A DNA stretch of 64,000 nucleotides from positions 62,001 through 126,000 of the forward strand of contig NZ_JAQQKX010000012.1 of the NCBI RefSeq assembly GCF_028550415.1. The letters are read 5' to 3'. Position 1 is the stretch's first letter. The number at the start of each line of letters is the position of its first letter. Source of the stretch: Asticcacaulis aquaticus (GTDB lineage: Bacteria > Pseudomonadota > Alphaproteobacteria > Caulobacterales > Caulobacteraceae). The position numbers and the translations under genes were made by a program. Shown here in pieces: positions 62,129 through 64,000 of this stretch. Under the pieces are notes generated by a model. That model had not been told where the DNA came from. It saw nothing but the letters and a program-made list of their open reading frames with translations, and did no database searches.

Positions 62129-64000
62129 ATGGCGTCTCCCTCCCCCATTCGTCTACGCGTCGAAGGCATGGACTGCGGCGCGTGCGCGCTCAAAATCGAA
62201 ACGGCCGTCAATCGACTGCCGGGTGCCAGCGATGTCGCGGTGTCCTACCAGAACGAAACGCTGGTTCTCAATCTGGATGAGGACCTGACCCCCGCCGCAA
62301 AGCTCGAAGACCAGATTCGCAGCCTGGGATATGCACCGTCCGCACTGGCCGAAAAGACGCGCGCGCTTCCAATCGCTAAGACCGCCGAGCCCTGGTGGAA
62401 AACCGGTAAGGGTAAGCTGGTGTTGATGACGGGTCTTATGCTGGCTGTCGGACTGGGATTGGAACGCCTGCTCCCCGCCTATGCGCTTTACATCACCTCC
62501 ATCGCCGCCCTGATCAGCGTGTTTCCGTTCGCACGCCGTGCGGTTTCGGGCGCGCTGGCAGGCTCACCCTTCTCCATCGAAACCCTGATGTCGGTGGCAG
62601 CCATCGGCGCCGTGTTTATCGGTGAAGGCGAAGAGGCCCTGACGGTCGTCTTCCTGTTTGCCGTCGGTGAGGTTCTTGAAACCGTTGCCGCGGGGCGTGC
62701 TCGCGCGGGTATCGAGGCCCTGATCGGATTGGTTCCCCGTACAGCCCGTGTGGAACGCGATAGCGGCGTCGAAGAGATCCAGGCGGAAGCTTTGGAAATC
62801 GGCGATATTGCCATCGTCCGGCCCGGCGATCGTATCCCCTCCGACGGAGAGGTGGTTGAAGGCGAAAGCGAGGTCGACGAGTCGCCCGTGACCGGCGAGT
62901 CTGTGCCCGTGTTCAAGGGGTCGGGCTCGGACGTGTTTGCCGGCAGTATCAACGCCAATGGGGTTCTTCGGGTGCGTATCACGCATAAGGCCGCCGACAA
63001 CACCATTGCCCGGATCATCCACCTCGTTGAAGAGGCGCAGGAGAGCAAGGCGCCCACGGCACGCTTCATCGACAGGTTCAGCCTGTGGTATACGCCGGCT
63101 GCGATGCTGGTGGCAGCCCTGATCATCGTCATTCCGCCCGTGCTCTTTGCTCAGGACTGGACGACGTGGATTTATCGCGGACTGGCGACCTTGCTCATTG
63201 CGTGTCCCTGCGCGCTGGTCATCTCAACCCCGACAGCGATTGCCTCGGGTCTGGCCGCCGGGGCGCGGCAAGGTCTGCTGATCAAGGGCGGCGCGGCACT
63301 GGAAACGCTCGGCAAGATCAAGACGGTCGCTTTCGACAAGACCGGCACGCTAACGCGCGGCAAGCCGCAAGCGACCGACGTCATTGCTCTTACGGGGAAT
63401 GAAGACGACCTGCTGGCGCGCGCCGCTGCCGTCGAAGCCAATACCAGCCATCCGCTGGGCAAGGCCATTGTTGACGCCGCCCGCACACGCGCGTTGGACA
63501 TTCCCGCCGCCTTCGGCGGCTCGACCGCCGTGCCGGGAAAGGCCGTGACGGCGCGATTGAAGTCAGGCTTTGTCTCGGTCGGCTCCCCATCCTTCGCAGC
63601 CAGCAAGGCGGCGCTATCAGACGAGACGACGGCCAGGATCAACGCCCTTGAGGAGGAAGGCAAGACGGTCGTGGTTGTCCTCGGCGGCAAGGTCGCCGAA
63701 GGCTTGATCGCTATACGCGATGAATTGCGCGAGGATGCGAAGTCCGCCGTAGCGGCCCTGAAAGCACGCGGCATAAACGCGCTGATGCTGACCGGCGACA
63801 ATCGCCGAACGGCTGCTGCCATCGCCGCACAGGTCGGCGTTGAGGCGGAGGCCGAACTGCTACCGGAGGCCAAACTCGCCCGTATTGCGCAGATCGCCAA
63901 GGATAGCCCGATTGCCATGGTCGGTGACGGGATCAACGACGCCCCCGCCCTCGCTGCCGCCTCGGTCGGCATCGCCATGGGCGGCGGCACCGATGTGGCG
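62129..64000 (+). CDS. ZntA/CadA-type heavy-metal P-type ATPase (cut by window edge)
   Basis: 624 codons visible, continuing beyond the window. N-terminal metal-binding domain with GMDCGACALKIE; membrane site CPCALV; phosphorylation site DKTGTLTRG; SHPLG; LTGDNRR and GDGINDAPAL. The CPC plus CadR-like regulator suggests Zn, Cd or Pb export from the cytoplasm. No Shine-Dalgarno stands out ahead of the ATG at 62129. Confidence 0.93.
   Translation, partial: MASPSPIRLRVEGMDCGACALKIETAVNRLPGASDVAVSYQNETLVLNLDEDLTPAAKLEDQIRSLGYAPSALAEKTRALPIAKTAEPWWKTGKGKLVLMTGLMLAVGLGLERLLPAYALYITSIAALISVFPFARRAVSGALAGSPFSIETLMSVAAIGAVFIGEGEEALTVVFLFAVGEVLETVAAGRARAGIEALIGLVPRTARVERDSGVEEIQAEALEIGDIAIVRPGDRIPSDGEVVEGESEVDESPVTGESVPVFKGSGSDVFAGSINANGVLRVRITHKAADNTIARIIHLVEEAQESKAPTARFIDRFSLWYTPAAMLVAALIIVIPPVLFAQDWTTWIYRGLATLLIACPCALVISTPTAIASGLAAGARQGLLIKGGAALETLGKIKTVAFDKTGTLTRGKPQATDVIALTGNEDDLLARAAAVEANTSHPLGKAIVDAARTRALDIPAAFGGSTAVPGKAVTARLKSGFVSVGSPSFAASKAALSDETTARINALEEEGKTVVVVLGGKVAEGLIAIRDELREDAKSAVAALKARGINALMLTGDNRRTAAAIAAQVGVEAEAELLPEAKLARIAQIAKDSPIAMVGDGINDAPALAAASVGIAMGGGTDVA

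Overview
This window looks like part of an alphaproteobacterial genome, possibly Caulobacterales; that rank is inferred from gene content because no phylogenetic marker gene is present. The signs are a cbb3 oxidase operon in the order ccoNOQP-ccoGH-ccoS-ccoI, an alternative ubiquinol oxidase, ubiTUV, rhizobial-type aqpS arsenic genes, a TonB-dependent receptor and alginate-export-type porins. No rRNA, tRNA, CRISPR array or replication gene was found.

Region 1 (1-25.9 kb) is a nitrate-respiration and anaerobic-growth island. It holds moaA (cut by the window edge), a regulator joining a nitrate-sensing NIT domain to a CRP/FNR body, ubiTUV (oxygen-independent ubiquinone synthesis), narK1-narK2-narGHJI, a shortened PpiC-like gene, a ThiO-like oxidase, two nnrS genes around nrdDG (anaerobic ribonucleotide reductase), an outer-membrane porin, moaB, a modE-like repressor and modABC. 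Seven FNR-type boxes (TTGAY-N4-variant) lie upstream of moaA, ubiT, narK1, nnrS, nrdD, porin/moaB and modA. This ties cofactor supply, quinone supply, nitrate uptake and reduction, NO tolerance and DNA precursor synthesis to one control circuit.

Region 2 (26.4-29.4 kb) is a rearrangement scar: a sirB-like gene, a BigR/SqrR-like ArsR regulator, the C-terminal half of an RND pump, an IS21 istB fragment with its multi-repeat end, and a response-regulator receiver.

Region 3 (29.4-48.2 kb) is iron and oxygen respiration. A catecholate-siderophore utilisation operon (TonB receptor, Fes-like and IroE-like exported esterases, DUF4198 protein) is followed by hemN, a truncated araC gene, a small RNA-polymerase alpha-CTD-like protein translationally coupled to ccoI, the complete cco operon, a DsbD_2-family membrane protein, an alternative oxidase with a small downstream ORF, and a second CRP/FNR regulator.

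Region 4 (48.2-64 kb) is accessory: a tacAT-type toxin-antitoxin pair whose antitoxin gene is cleanly split by an IS3-family element (3-bp target duplication GTG), then two arsenic operons on either side of a Tn3-family transposase. One is arsR-aqpS-arsC (leftward). The other is arsR-acr3-[arsC-arsH fusion]-[LMW arsC-arsN2 fusion]-porin (rightward). Both arsR genes carry the same operator over the start codon. The window ends with a heavy-metal module: two small exported Cys-rich proteins, a CadR/PbrR-like MerR regulator with a classic 19-bp-spacer promoter, and a ZntA/CadA-type ATPase cut by the window edge.
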